Below, one piece after another: positions 36,267 to 45,273 of a DNA stretch of 64,000 nt; the first letter of the stretch is position 1, and the number at the start of each line of letters is the position of its first letter. A program made the translations under genes and the position numbers. The notes beneath the pieces were generated by a model. It saw nothing but the letters and a program-made list of their open reading frames with translations. It searched no databases and was not told the DNA's origin. The stretch comes from an uncultured Bacteroidales bacterium. GTDB lineage: Bacteria; Bacteroidota; Bacteroidia; Bacteroidales; FEN-979. Location: positions 1-64,000 of the forward strand of contig CAIMWF010000057.1 of assembly GCA_903845055.1 (NCBI GenBank), given 5' to 3'.

Positions 36267-37028
36267 TTATGTTTTGTAAAAGTTCACCGCGCTTGCCTGT
36301 GCCGTTGGCATCAGCACCATGTCGTTGACGCTGACATGGGCGGGAAGGCTGGAGACATAGTACACCGCGTCGGCGATGTCTTCGGCCTGCAGCGGGGCAA
36401 ATCCTTTATAGACGTTTTCGGCGCGCTCCTGGTCGCCTTTGAAGCGGACCACCGAAAATTCAGTATTGGCCGCACCGGGTGCAACCTGGGTCACCTTGAT
36501 GTTGTGCGAAACCAGGTCGATGCGGGTTCCCTTGGTGATGGCATCCACCGCGAATTTTGTGCCGCAGTATACGTTGCCCATCGGGTAAACCTCTTTCCCG
36601 GCCACCGAACCGATGTTGATGATGTGTCCCTGGCGGCGCGCCACCATGATGGGTGCAACCATCCTCGTCATGTAAAGCAGTCCCTTCACGTTGGTGTCGA
36701 TCATGCGCTCCCAGTCATCCGTGATCCCCTCATGCACCGGGTTCATCCCCACGGCCAGACCGGCGTTGTTGACGAGCACATCGATCTCCCTCCAGGGACC
36801 TTCCAGCGAGGCAACTGCGGCTTCAACCTCTGCGAGTTTTCTAACGTCAAAACAAAGTGTCAGCACCTCGGCGCCATAGATTGTTTTGAGTTCAACCGCC
36901 AGTTCTTCCAGAAGGTTCTGCCTCCTGCCGGTGATGATCAGTTTGTTGCCGTTTGCGGCAAATTTGCGGGCGATCGCCCGTCCAAAACCGGAAGTGGCAC
37001 CGGTAACCAGAATCGTTTTTTTCATCAT
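36267..37028 (-). CDS. SDR family NAD(P)-dependent oxidoreductase (YdfG-like)
   Basis: A 253-residue classical short-chain dehydrogenase. Cofactor motif GATSGFGRAIA (about 9-19), NNAG in VLVNNAGLAVGMNP, catalytic Ser in INIGSVAGKEV and YxxxK in YCGTKFAVDAI (about 154-164). It resembles the YdfG/serine 3-dehydrogenase group acting on 3-hydroxy acids. It lies 47 bases after purL on the same strand, separated from it by a repeat array. Confidence 0.88.
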   Translation of the reverse strand: MMKKTILVTGATSGFGRAIARKFAANGNKLIITGRRQNLLEELAVELKTIYGAEVLTLCFDVRKLAEVEAAVASLEGPWREIDVLVNNAGLAVGMNPVHEGITDDWERMIDTNVKGLLYMTRMVAPIMVARRQGHIINIGSVAGKEVYPMGNVYCGTKFAVDAITKGTRIDLVSHNIKVTQVAPGAANTEFSVVRFKGDQERAENVYKGFAPLQAEDIADAVYYVSSLPAHVSVNDMVLMPTAQASAVNFYKT

Positions 37029-37066
37029 ATCATGTAAAAGAAAATCACATGGCAGCGTAACACAAC

Positions 37067-37096
37067 CCGTAATTTTTAATTTTTAATTTTTAATTG
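37067..37096 (+). repeat. TTTTTAA 7-bp array at the purL stop
   Basis: A 30-bp sequence identical to 58275-58304. It encodes, on the minus strand, the last residues QLKIKN and the stop of PurL. Confidence 0.95.
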
Positions 37097-40000
37097 AATA
37101 AACTCCCTTGCATTCACAAACGCCTCGATCCATGGCGTGACCTCATCCGACCTGCGATCCTCGGGATACCACGGCCACTGCCAGGGCAGCACCGAGTCCT
37201 CGAGATGCGGCATGATGGCCAGGTGCCGTCCGTCGGGCGAAGCGATGCAGGCTGCATCGAACTGCGAACCGTTGGGGTTGCCGGGGTATCCGTGGTAGCT
37301 GAATCTGGCGGGGATGTTGTAATGCTCCTCCCCTTCGGGGAAATTGAATTTCCCCTCGCCATGCGCCACCCAGATCCCTAGTTTCGACCCTGCCAGCGAT
37401 TTCAGCATCACCGAGTTGTTTTCCACAATGTCGACACCGACAAAGGTGCATTCGTATTTGTGCGAATCGTTCCACGACATCCAGGGGTGTTTCGCGTGCC
37501 CGGGGTAGATCAGCCCCAGTTCGACCATCAGTTGGCAGCCGTTGCAGACGCCCAGGCTCAGCGTGTCGTCACGACGGTAGAAATTGTCAAGTGTGGACCT
37601 GGCCTTTTCATTGTACAGGAAGGCGCCCGCCCAGCCCTTCGCCGAGCCCAGTACGTCGGAGTTAGAAAAACCGCCCACGAAGGCAATCAGGTTGACATCC
37701 TCCAGGTTCTCGCGCCCTGCGATGAGGTCGGTCATGTGGACATCCTTCACGTCGAAACCCGCCAGGTACAATGCCCAGGCCATGTCGCGGTCGCGGTTCA
37801 CCCCCTTTTCCCGGATGATCGCCGCCCGGATGCCCGAGGGAGTTCTCCTTTTCGGATCAACCCCGTATTGTTGCGCTGTCCCGGTAAAGCCTGCATTTAA
37901 GCTGAACTTCAGCGGCTGCTTCTTATAGTTTTTATAACGTTCCAACGCAAGCACCTCCCCCGATTGTTTCCGGTCGAAAAGGTAAGAGGTTCTGAACCAG
38001 GTATCGCGCAAAGCGTCGATGTCAAATACGAAATGCTGCCCCGCAAGGGAGATATCCATGGAGCGTGTGGCAGAAACCTTCCCAATCGGGAAGATATTTA
38101 CTTCTTTCCCATTTCGCCATTTCGCCATTTCGCCATTTCGCACCTGTATCACCAATCCCGGTCTTTCACTGAACAGCACCCTCACCGGGTCGGTTTCCCC
38201 TTCTGCCATGGCGTCGAGGTTCATATCCAGGCCGTTGCTTTCGCAGGTAAAGGTCATTTCAAGCAGGGTGGTGATCAGTCCGCCCGCGGCAACATCGTGC
38301 CCTGCAAGGACCACCCCCAGGCCGATGAGTTCCTGGATCATGGCAAAGGAGGTCGCAAAATCATCCGGATCCGAAACATCGGGGGTGCCGGCGCCGGGCT
38401 GGTTCACCACCTGGGAAAAGCTGCTTCCGCCAAGTTCGAAACCCTGGTCGGAAAACGGGATGTACCAGAGCGAAGTATCCGCCGCCGATGAAAGGCAGGG
38501 ACTTACAACCCTTTTAACATCCGACACCTCCCCCACGGCCGAGATGATCACGGTGCCCGGGGAATAGACCACCTGGCCGTCGGGATATTTCTGGGTCATC
38601 GAGAGTGAGTCCTTCCCGGTCGGAATATTGATGCCGAGGGCGATGGCAAATTCGCTGACAGCCCGCACGGCCATATATAACCGTGCATCTTCGCCCGGGT
38701 TGCGGCACGGCCACATCCAGTTGGCGCTGAGTGATACACCCGGCAGCCCGTGGGTCAGCGGCGCCCATACCAGGTTGGTGAGCGCCTTGGCGATTGACAG
38801 CCTTGAACCAGACTCGGCGTTGATGAGCCCCGCAACGGGCGCGTGACCGAGCGATGTGGCGATGCCCCGCATTCCCTGGTAATCGAGCGCCGTAACGCCC
38901 ACGTTGTTGAGGGGCAGCTGGATGACGCCGCAGTTCTGCTGTTTGGCGATCTTGCCGCTCACGGCCCGGTCGACTTTGTTGGTCAGCCAATCCTTGCAGG
39001 CAACGGCCTCGAGCTGTAAAACCCTGGTGAGGTAGAGCAGAAGGTTTGCATGATCGTCGGCAAGTAATGAATGACCAGTGACGAGTGACGAGTGACGAGG
39101 GACGAGGGACGAATCGGTCATGATGGTTTTGGGCGGTTTGCCGAAAAAGTCGGCAAGGTTCAGGTTGATCGGTGCGACACCCTCATTTTTATCTTCAAAG
39201 ACCAGCTGCTGATCGCCGGTGGTATGACCGACGAGGTACATGGGGGCACGCTCGCGCAGGGCGATCTCCTGCATCAGGGCGACATCGCGGTCGGCCAGGA
39301 TGAGGCCCATGCGCTCCTGCGATTCGTTGCTCACGATCTCGCGTGCCGAAAGGGTGGGATCGCCCACCGGCAAACGGTCGATGTTAATGGTTCCCCCTGT
39401 GGCCTCCACAAGTTCCGAAAGAGCATTGAGGTGACCGCCGGCGCCGTGGTCGTGGATGGAGACGATGGGATTGTGTTCCATCTCCGTCATCGCCCTGATG
39501 GCGTTGAAAACGCGTTTCTGCATCTCGGGGTTCGACCGCTGTACGGCATTCAGCTCAATGGCGTTGGCATATTCGCCGGTGGCAACCGAGGAGACCGCCC
39601 CGCCGCCCATCCCGATCCGGTAGTTGTCGCCCCCCAATACCACGATGTTCTGTCCGGCCACGGGCTCTTCCTTGAGACTGTCCTCTGCGCGGGCAAAGCC
39701 GATGCCGCCGGCCTGCATGATCACCTTGTCGTATCCGAAAACCTGTCCATTTGAGGCATGTTCAAAGGTAAGCACCGATCCGCAGATGAGGGGCTGACCG
39801 AACTTGTTGCCGAAATCGCTGGCGCCGTTGGAGGCCTTGATGAGGATCTCTTCGGGCGTTTTATAGAGCCAGGGCCTGGCCTGCACACCCGTTTCCCAGG
39901 GACGGGAACCCCCCAGCCGCGGGTAGGAGGTCATGTAGACCGCCGTGCCGGCCATGGGGATGCTTCCCCTGCCGCCCGCCATGCGGTCGCGGATTTCGCC

Positions 40001-40813
40001 GCCGCTTCCCGTGGCCGCTCCGTTGAAGGGCTCTACAGTGGTCGGGAAATTGTGGGTCTCGGCCTTCAGGGAGATGACCGAATGAATATCGCTGACGCGG
40101 AAGAAACCTGGAATGTTCTGCGGGAACGGGGAGAACTGCTCGATATCGGGCCCCTGGATAAAGGCGACATTGTCCTTGTAAGCAGAAACGAGGAGGTTGG
40201 GGTTCGCCTTTGCCGTTTTTTTTATGAGCGAAAAGAGCGATTCGGGCATTTCCTGGCCGTCGATGATAAAGGTGCCGTTGAAGATCTTATGCCGGCAGTG
40301 TTCCGAGTTGACCTGCGAGAAACCGAAAAGTTCGCTGTCGGTCAGGTCGCGCCCGAGCTTGCGGCTCAGCCCGGCAAGATAATCAATCTCCTCAGGGCTC
40401 AAGGCAAGCCCCTGTTCGCTGTTGTAGGCCGCAATATCGGTGATGAAACGCACCGGTTCCGGCTCGTGATGAATATGGAAGATCTCCTGGCCCAGTCCCC
40501 GGTACAGGTGCCTGAGCATCGGGTCAAACCCCTCTCCCGCCCCATCCATCGTAAATCGTACATCGTAAATCGTAAATTCTTCTATCCTGCTGATCCCGCT
40601 GATCCCCATATTCTGGGTTATCTCCACGGCGTTTGTGCTCCATGGTGTCACCATCTCGCGGCGGGGGCCGACCCAGGTTCCCGGTAAAACAGGTTCGGCG
40701 ACACGTACCGCATCGCCGAACAACCATGTTAATTTTTCTATATCCTGACCGCTCAGCGCGGCGTTGCTTTGAACAGCATAGCAACTGCCGGGGTTTTTGA
40801 AGAATGTTATCAT
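37076..40813 (-). CDS. purL: phosphoribosylformylglycinamidine synthase, large single-chain form
   Basis: A 1245-residue FGAM synthase of the single-chain (PurLQ-fused) type for step four of purine synthesis. The first ATG in phase (40811-40813, MITFFKN) is preferred to an upstream TTG. Seen are SEHCRHKIFNG and ETHNFPTTVEPFNGAATGSGG of the synthase domains, GGMGGGAVSS-like IGMGGGAVSSVATGEYANA, and a C-terminal glutaminase with catalytic Cys in GVCNGCQLMVELGL and His/Glu near MPHLEDSVLPWQWPW. Three tandem-repeat arrays lie inside the coding sequence (residues about 80-89, 568-584 and 891-901), one at the stop and one just upstream. The domain motifs are intact, so the enzyme is probably active. 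Confidence 0.95.
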   Translation of the reverse strand: MITFFKNPGSCYAVQSNAALSGQDIEKLTWLFGDAVRVAEPVLPGTWVGPRREMVTPWSTNAVEITQNMGISGISRIEEFTIYDVRFTMDGAGEGFDPMLRHLYRGLGQEIFHIHHEPEPVRFITDIAAYNSEQGLALSPEEIDYLAGLSRKLGRDLTDSELFGFSQVNSEHCRHKIFNGTFIIDGQEMPESLFSLIKKTAKANPNLLVSAYKDNVAFIQGPDIEQFSPFPQNIPGFFRVSDIHSVISLKAETHNFPTTVEPFNGAATGSGGEIRDRMAGGRGSIPMAGTAVYMTSYPRLGGSRPWETGVQARPWLYKTPEEILIKASNGASDFGNKFGQPLICGSVLTFEHASNGQVFGYDKVIMQAGGIGFARAEDSLKEEPVAGQNIVVLGGDNYRIGMGGGAVSSVATGEYANAIELNAVQRSNPEMQKRVFNAIRAMTEMEHNPIVSIHDHGAGGHLNALSELVEATGGTINIDRLPVGDPTLSAREIVSNESQERMGLILADRDVALMQEIALRERAPMYLVGHTTGDQQLVFEDKNEGVAPINLNLADFFGKPPKTIMTDSSLVPRHSSLVTGHSLLADDHANLLLYLTRVLQLEAVACKDWLTNKVDRAVSGKIAKQQNCGVIQLPLNNVGVTALDYQGMRGIATSLGHAPVAGLINAESGSRLSIAKALTNLVWAPLTHGLPGVSLSANWMWPCRNPGEDARLYMAVRAVSEFAIALGINIPTGKDSLSMTQKYPDGQVVYSPGTVIISAVGEVSDVKRVVSPCLSSAADTSLWYIPFSDQGFELGGSSFSQVVNQPGAGTPDVSDPDDFATSFAMIQELIGLGVVLAGHDVAAGGLITTLLEMTFTCESNGLDMNLDAMAEGETDPVRVLFSERPGLVIQVRNGEMAKWRNGKEVNIFPIGKVSATRSMDISLAGQHFVFDIDALRDTWFRTSYLFDRKQSGEVLALERYKNYKKQPLKFSLNAGFTGTAQQYGVDPKRRTPSGIRAAIIREKGVNRDRDMAWALYLAGFDVKDVHMTDLIAGRENLEDVNLIAFVGGFSNSDVLGSAKGWAGAFLYNEKARSTLDNFYRRDDTLSLGVCNGCQLMVELGLIYPGHAKHPWMSWNDSHKYECTFVGVDIVENNSVMLKSLAGSKLGIWVAHGEGKFNFPEGEEHYNIPARFSYHGYPGNPNGSQFDAACIASPDGRHLAIMPHLEDSVLPWQWPWYPEDRRSDEVTPWIEAFVNAREFIQLKIKN
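38111..38142 (+). repeat. 8-bp array (4 units) inside purL
   Basis: ATTTCGCC units; reverse-complement of AATGGCGA. It encodes part of RNGEMAKWRNGKE in PurL. Same family as 24346, 29871 and 36053. Confidence 0.9.
39064..39112 (+). repeat. 7-bp array (7 units) inside purL
   Basis: GTGACGA units with GTAATGA, ATGACCA and GGGACGA variants; 49 bp. On the minus strand it codes for DSSLVPRHSSLVTGHS in PurL. Confidence 0.9.
40548..40575 (+). repeat. 7-bp array (4 units) inside purL
   Basis: ATCGTAA, ATCGTAC, ATCGTAA, ATCGTAA. On the minus strand it codes for EFTIYDVRFTMD in PurL. The unit recurs at 53597 and, reverse-complemented, at 56304 and 63346. Confidence 0.9.
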
Positions 40814-40815
40814 AG

Positions 40816-40843
40816 ACTCAAAGTTCAAAGGTCAAAACTCAAA
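40816..40843 (+). repeat. 7-bp array (4 units) just upstream of purL
   Basis: ACTCAAA, GTTCAAA, GGTCAAA, ACTCAAA, between the trxB stop and the purL ATG, three bases before the start codon. Confidence 0.8.
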
Positions 40844-40861
40844 AACGGGTGTCCGGCATGT

Positions 40862-41797
40862 TCAGCTGCCAAGGTACCGCTCCGCCTCGATGGCTGCCAT
40901 GCAACCTGTTCCTGCTGCCGTAATGGCCTGGCGGTAATGGTGATCCTGGACATCGCCGCAGGCAAACACACCCTCAACACTGGTCTGGGTGGTACCCGGC
41001 TTCGTGATCACATAATTCATCTCATCCAGGTCCACCTGGCTGGCAAAGATCTCGGTGTTGGGCTTGTGGCCGATGGCCACGAAGAGCCCCATGGCCTGCA
41101 GGTCGCGCGATTCACCGGTTTTCACATTGCGTACCCTCACGCCGGTCACGCCGTTGTCGTCGCCCAGCACCTCTTCGGGGGCGTTGTTCCACACCATTTC
41201 GATGTTCGGGGTGTTTAGCACTTTGTGTTGCATCGCCTTGGAGGCGCGCAGTTCGCCGCGGCGGTGGACCATGTATACCTTTTTGCAAAGTTTCGCAAGG
41301 TAGGTGGCCTCTTCGGCAGCCGTATCGCCGCCGCCCACGATCACCACATCCTGGCCGCGGTAAAAGAAGCCGTCGCAGGTTGCGCAACCCGAAACACCCA
41401 TTCCCATGAATTTCTTTTCCGATTCCATCCCGAGCCATTTCGCGGAGGCGCCGGTGGCGATGATCACCGTTTCGGCAGCGATGGTTTTCCCGTCATCGGC
41501 CGTGACGATAAAGGGACGTTTCGAGAAGTCGACCGCGGTAACTACGCCCGACCTTACCTGCGTGCCGAACCGTTCGGCCTGCTCTTTGAACTGCTCCATC
41601 ATTTCGGGGCCGGTGATCCCCTTGGGGTACCCGGGGAAATTGTCCACCTCGGTGGTGATGGTAAGTTGTCCGCCCGGCTGCATCCCCTGGTAGATCAATG
41701 GTTTCAGGTCGGCCCGCGCCGCGTAAATGGCAGCGGTATATCCACCCGGGCCCGATCCAATGATCAGGCAACGGGCGCTTTCAGTAAGTTCGCTCAT
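40862..41797 (-). CDS. trxB: thioredoxin-disulfide reductase
   Basis: A 311-residue flavoenzyme; the ATG at 41795-41797 (MSELTES) gives the standard length. FAD motif GSGPGGYTAAIYAARA (about 13-28), redox-active CATC in SGCATCDGFFYRG (about 140-152), NADPH motif GGGDTAAEEA, and the C-terminal FACGDVQDHHYRQAITAAGTG. It reduces thioredoxin with NADPH. A -7 box lies 19 bases upstream. Downstream purL follows across a short 7-bp array. Confidence 0.95.
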   Translation of the reverse strand: MSELTESARCLIIGSGPGGYTAAIYAARADLKPLIYQGMQPGGQLTITTEVDNFPGYPKGITGPEMMEQFKEQAERFGTQVRSGVVTAVDFSKRPFIVTADDGKTIAAETVIIATGASAKWLGMESEKKFMGMGVSGCATCDGFFYRGQDVVIVGGGDTAAEEATYLAKLCKKVYMVHRRGELRASKAMQHKVLNTPNIEMVWNNAPEEVLGDDNGVTGVRVRNVKTGESRDLQAMGLFVAIGHKPNTEIFASQVDLDEMNYVITKPGTTQTSVEGVFACGDVQDHHYRQAITAAGTGCMAAIEAERYLGS

Positions 41798-41815
41798 CAC
41801 TTCAGTTTTAGATTG

Positions 41816-41823
41816 CAAAATTA
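41816..41823 (-). promoter_or_regulatory. -7 promoter box of trxB
   Basis: TAATTTTG on the minus strand, exact TAnnTTTG match, 18 bases before the ATG; supports the 311-residue start. Confidence 0.55.
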
Positions 41824-41868
41824 GGAAAAAAAAGGGAAACGGGCAGTATCCCGCCTCCCCCGAACAGG

Positions 41869-44757
41869 TCATTTTGTTTTTACAAACTTCGTGATGATCC
41901 CCGCCGAGGGAACCCTGAGCACATAGATCCCCGCCGGCAAAGTGCTGATGGAGATCGTTGTGGTTCCTGCATCCAGGGAGCCTGTTGTCACCTCCCGGCC
42001 TGGCACATCCGACAGGATGAAGCTGCCACCGGTATCCGAAATCACCCGGATCGCATCTGTGGCGGGGTTCGGATAAACCTGCAAAACGGGTTTATCATGC
42101 GCGGTGAGGCCCACGGCCACATCCACGACGGCGCAATCGCCGCTGGATTCTCCCGAGTTGTATACGGCCTTCACGCAATAGGTGTACTGGCCGCTCACGG
42201 CGGGAACGTCGACAAATACCAGTCCTGCAATCAGCGAAGTGTTCAGTTTCAGCCCGTCGCGGTACATGTTGTAGCCGACAGGGTTGCCGGCAGGGTTCCC
42301 GGCGGGCGCATTCCAGCTAAGGCCTACAATGTGGCCCGCCACAACTGCCTGCAGGTTGGTCGGTGCGGGAAGGGGCAGGTTGAGTATCCCGATAAATTTA
42401 TAGGCGCCGTTTTCGGTGGCGCTCACGTTCACACCGCCTGCCCACCCGCAATGGTTGTTCACCCATGCCATCTGCATGTACCGGGCCCCCTGCGTGCCGG
42501 CGAAGTCGGTCCACGAGTGGCCTCCGTCGAAGCTGTAGGAGGATCCCATGTTGCCAGTGGCGCCCGAGCTGACCCAGGTATTTCCGGTTCCCGGGATGTA
42601 TTTCAGGTCGGTGGCATAGACAGGCCCGGTGGAGGTGACGGTCGCCCAGGAGTTGCCCCCGTCGAAGGTTTCGCACATCGCGCCGGTGGTCCCTGCGCTC
42701 TTGTCCTGCACCAGCCCGTGCGAGCCCGTGCGGAAACTGGGCTCCACAAATTTGCCGTTCAGCGCGGGAACGGTCGAAACGGAAAAGGTGTGCCCCTTGT
42801 CGGTGGAATGGAAGATCCTGCCCAGGGTGGTGCCGAACCAGATGGTATCTTTCACGGCTGAGTAATAGCCCACGATGCCGTATTCGCTGGCCAGCGGGTT
42901 GGGAAGGCTGGCTGCGGCATCCAGGGTCCAGGTATTGCCGCCGTCGGTGGTGGTGTAGACCTCAAATTCGCCGTTCACCGGGTCGCCCATGCACCAGCCG
43001 TCGTTGGCGTTGAAGAAATGGACGCAGTTCGGGAAGGAGGCGCTGTTGCTGAAAGTGGCTGTGGACTGCCGGGTCCAGGTGGTTCCGCCGTCGGAGGTCA
43101 TGTAGATCCCCATCGGTTTGGTTCCCGAAACCTTGTACATGGCCAGGTAAGCCTTGGTGGCGCTGAGGGCGAAGACCATCGACGAGGCGAGGCCGGTGGT
43201 ATTGGCCACGGTTCCCGGTGTCCAGGTAACACCCCCGTCGAGGGAGCGGGTGAAGTCGGAGCAGGGGCCGGTGGGGTTGACGTCGTCGTAGGCCGATGCC
43301 CACACCACGTTGCTGTCAACCGCCGACATGTAGTTGATGCCGCGCGACGGGGCTGTAAAGCCGCTGTTCTGCGTGATCCATTCAGCCACGTTGAGGTTGA
43401 TTTCATTGTACACGGTGTCGGTGGCGCTGTAAGAATAGACCCGTACCAGGTGGCTGCCGAGGTCGGCCGGGGTGGTGTTCCATGTAAAGGTAAGCGTATC
43501 TTTGGCGACGGAGAAGCGCTCAACATTGTCGATAAAGAGTTTCATTATGACGGGAACGCCGCGTACGGTGGCCGCCACGATGTCGGCCGGGTAGCCGACG
43601 CCGATCACGGCATTGTTCACCGGGTGGGCGATGCGCACCACCAGGTTTGGGTTGTAGGGTTTGATGTTCAATACAATTTGATTGTCATCGTTGAAGGTAT
43701 AGCCGCCGGGGTTGAGGGCGCCGATGGAATACCAGCCGTTGCTCGATCCCGACCAGCCCCAGTTGAAGTGGAAGGTGCCGTCGCTCATGTGGTAGCCGTC
43801 GCACACCCAGGCATGTCCTTCGCCGTTGCCCGAACCGCTGTAGTAAACCGGCAGCGACTGGTCGAGGTTGGCGCGGATGAGGTTCTTGAAATCCTCCACG
43901 TTGGGGTAGTTGTTCTTGTATTTCAGCTCGCAGCCCGGTTTGTAGTTGAAGTAATTCATCAGCGCGCCGGGCACGTCGGTGCTGAAGGCCCCCGACCCGC
44001 TCACGGCGTACTGCATGTCGACCGACACGCCGGCATGGTACATCAGGGTAGCCACGGCGGTGTTGGCCGAGCCGACGTTGTTGGGCATGGAGGCGAAATT
44101 ATACATAGTTGATCCGAAATCGGCCGACTGCACCCCGTAGGTGGGGCTCGTATAGGAATGCGAGCCGACGCCCTGCGGCGGGAAGTTGTGGTATTTCATG
44201 ATCTGCGACATGGCGGTGGCGACGCAGCCGGTCCATACGTGGCCGCACTGGGCCCCCGTGGCGGCTGGGCAGAGGGCGTTGTAGAAGCAGCCCTGGTCCC
44301 AGGTGGTGGCGAGCAGCGGGCTCACATCCTGCGGTGAAGCGTCGGTATTACCCTGGCGGATGGCCTCCCATGCGCGGAGGGTTACGCGGTTGTCGAGTTT
44401 ATGGCTGATGACCTGGTAGATTTCCCGCGAATATCCCTCCAGCCATGCTTTGGTGGCGGGGTTGGTGATCTCCAGGGGCAATTCGCTGTCGGTGGCGTAG
44501 CCCAGCACGGGCAGCGAGGCATCGTCGGCCGCCACCATGACGAATCCCCCGCCGAGAAACCGGAAGGTGTAATAAGTGGGAACATTGTTGAAGGTGGTCA
44601 CCGTTTCATTGCTGACCATGGGGGTGGCGGAGAGGCCGGTCTGGTGGCTGGCATAAACGGTTACAGCGATTTTTCTTGCCTCCTGCTGCGGGACATGCAC
44701 GGCCATGACCATGGTTCCGAATGTCATCATGGTGATCAAAAGGAAAAGTTTTTTCAT
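41869..44757 (-). CDS. C10 family (streptopain-like) cysteine peptidase with T9SS type A tail
   Basis: A 962-residue secreted peptidase. Starting at MKKLFLLITMMTFG gives a signal peptide; an earlier in-frame start would run into the tRNA gene. A Spi-like propeptide is followed by the C10 domain: catalytic Cys in GCVATAMSQIMKYH and His in GHAWVCDGYHM, with FHFNWGWSG behind it. Next come beta-propeller-like repeats of the BNR/YCF48 kind (MTSDGGTTWT, TTDGGNTWT, FDGGNSWAT), a fibronectin III module (LPAPTNLQAV, VGYNMYRDG) and a type A sorting domain (VLQVYPNPATDAIRV, LPAGIYVLRV). It is probably exported by T9SS and degrades protein outside the cell. Confidence 0.9.
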   Translation of the reverse strand: MKKLFLLITMMTFGTMVMAVHVPQQEARKIAVTVYASHQTGLSATPMVSNETVTTFNNVPTYYTFRFLGGGFVMVAADDASLPVLGYATDSELPLEITNPATKAWLEGYSREIYQVISHKLDNRVTLRAWEAIRQGNTDASPQDVSPLLATTWDQGCFYNALCPAATGAQCGHVWTGCVATAMSQIMKYHNFPPQGVGSHSYTSPTYGVQSADFGSTMYNFASMPNNVGSANTAVATLMYHAGVSVDMQYAVSGSGAFSTDVPGALMNYFNYKPGCELKYKNNYPNVEDFKNLIRANLDQSLPVYYSGSGNGEGHAWVCDGYHMSDGTFHFNWGWSGSSNGWYSIGALNPGGYTFNDDNQIVLNIKPYNPNLVVRIAHPVNNAVIGVGYPADIVAATVRGVPVIMKLFIDNVERFSVAKDTLTFTWNTTPADLGSHLVRVYSYSATDTVYNEINLNVAEWITQNSGFTAPSRGINYMSAVDSNVVWASAYDDVNPTGPCSDFTRSLDGGVTWTPGTVANTTGLASSMVFALSATKAYLAMYKVSGTKPMGIYMTSDGGTTWTRQSTATFSNSASFPNCVHFFNANDGWCMGDPVNGEFEVYTTTDGGNTWTLDAAASLPNPLASEYGIVGYYSAVKDTIWFGTTLGRIFHSTDKGHTFSVSTVPALNGKFVEPSFRTGSHGLVQDKSAGTTGAMCETFDGGNSWATVTSTGPVYATDLKYIPGTGNTWVSSGATGNMGSSYSFDGGHSWTDFAGTQGARYMQMAWVNNHCGWAGGVNVSATENGAYKFIGILNLPLPAPTNLQAVVAGHIVGLSWNAPAGNPAGNPVGYNMYRDGLKLNTSLIAGLVFVDVPAVSGQYTYCVKAVYNSGESSGDCAVVDVAVGLTAHDKPVLQVYPNPATDAIRVISDTGGSFILSDVPGREVTTGSLDAGTTTISISTLPAGIYVLRVPSAGIITKFVKTK

Positions 44758-44835
44758 CAGGGATTCCGGGTTGATTTGGGTGTTAAAATTAGCAAAATAA
44801 TGGTTCGGCCCAACCCGCCCCCCAAATTCCCCCCC

Positions 44836-44877
44836 TATTGCCTGTTGCCTTCTGCCCTCTTCCTCTTCCCTCTCCAA
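44836..44877 (+). repeat. degenerate 7-bp array (about 6 units) upstream of the C10 gene
   Basis: TATTGCC, TGTTGCC, TTCTGCC, CTCTTCC, TCTTCCC, TCTCCAA. Reverse-complement of the GGCAA-type units at 53542. Confidence 0.6.
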
Positions 44878-44894
44878 TACTTTTTCACTTTTCG

Positions 44895-44924
44895 TTGCAC
44901 CGATTATAAATTTACTTAAATTTG
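44895..44924 (+). promoter_or_regulatory. promoter of tRNA-Pro (-33 TTG, 19-bp spacer, -7 TAAATTTG)
   Basis: TTG at 44895-44897 and TAAATTTG at 44917-44924 with a 19-bp spacer match the Bacteroidota consensus; the tRNA starts 37 bases further on. Confidence 0.65.
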
Positions 44925-44961
44925 CATCCTCAAAACCGGGAAACGTTCCCGGTGATTCAAT

Positions 44962-45035
44962 CGGGGTGTGGCGCAGTTGGCTAGCGTACTTGCATGGGGT
45001 GCAAGGGGTCGGAAGTTCGAGTCTTCTCACCCCGA
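44962..45035 (+). tRNA. tRNA-Pro (anticodon GGG)
   Basis: A 74-base cloverleaf. Acceptor arms CGGGGTG and CACCCCG pair fully, the anticodon stem CTTGC/GCAAG encloses loop ATGGGGT with anticodon GGG, and the T loop is TTCGAGT. CCA is not encoded, as usual in this phylum. An upstream promoter and a downstream terminator frame it as a single-gene transcript. It neighbours the integrase-barrel chimera and may have served as an integration site. Confidence 0.93.
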
Positions 45036-45053
45036 CTTAATTCACAGTAAATC

Positions 45054-45090
45054 AATCACTTACACTTAATTTTGTAAGTGATTTTTTTTT
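45054..45090 (+). terminator. intrinsic terminator of tRNA-Pro
   Basis: An 11-bp perfect stem AATCACTTACA with TGTAAGTGATT, followed by a run of T residues to 45090. Confidence 0.85.
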
Positions 45091-45273
45091 GATCACATCC
45101 GTAACCTGTTTAACATCAGTTTCCTAAGAAGTCATGTAGGGTAACTGATTTTAACGATCTTCAATCAATTAGGTTTTCTTCAAAAACCATCATTTTCGCC
45201 CGTTTTCTGTGTGTGGAATGTCACATTCGTAACCCCGATTGTGTGGCTCAAGCCTTCTAAAATCAATAGAAGT
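45091..45273. other. spacer between tRNA terminator and chimeric gene
   Basis: No gene. A palindrome GAATGTCACATTC lies at about 45217-45229 and an inverted repeat CTTCTA...TAGAAG just before the chimera start. Both could be remnants of integrase-associated sites; no second copy of the tRNA 3' end was found. Confidence 0.35.

Noticed and set aside
43018-44112. 364-codon forward frame within the C10 peptidase
   Set aside because: Antisense shadow rich in Gly/Val/His; the opposite strand has clear catalytic and sorting domains.
44758-45030. N-terminal extension of the C10 peptidase into the tRNA gene
   Set aside because: It would overlap tRNA-Pro and place the signal peptide inside the protein.
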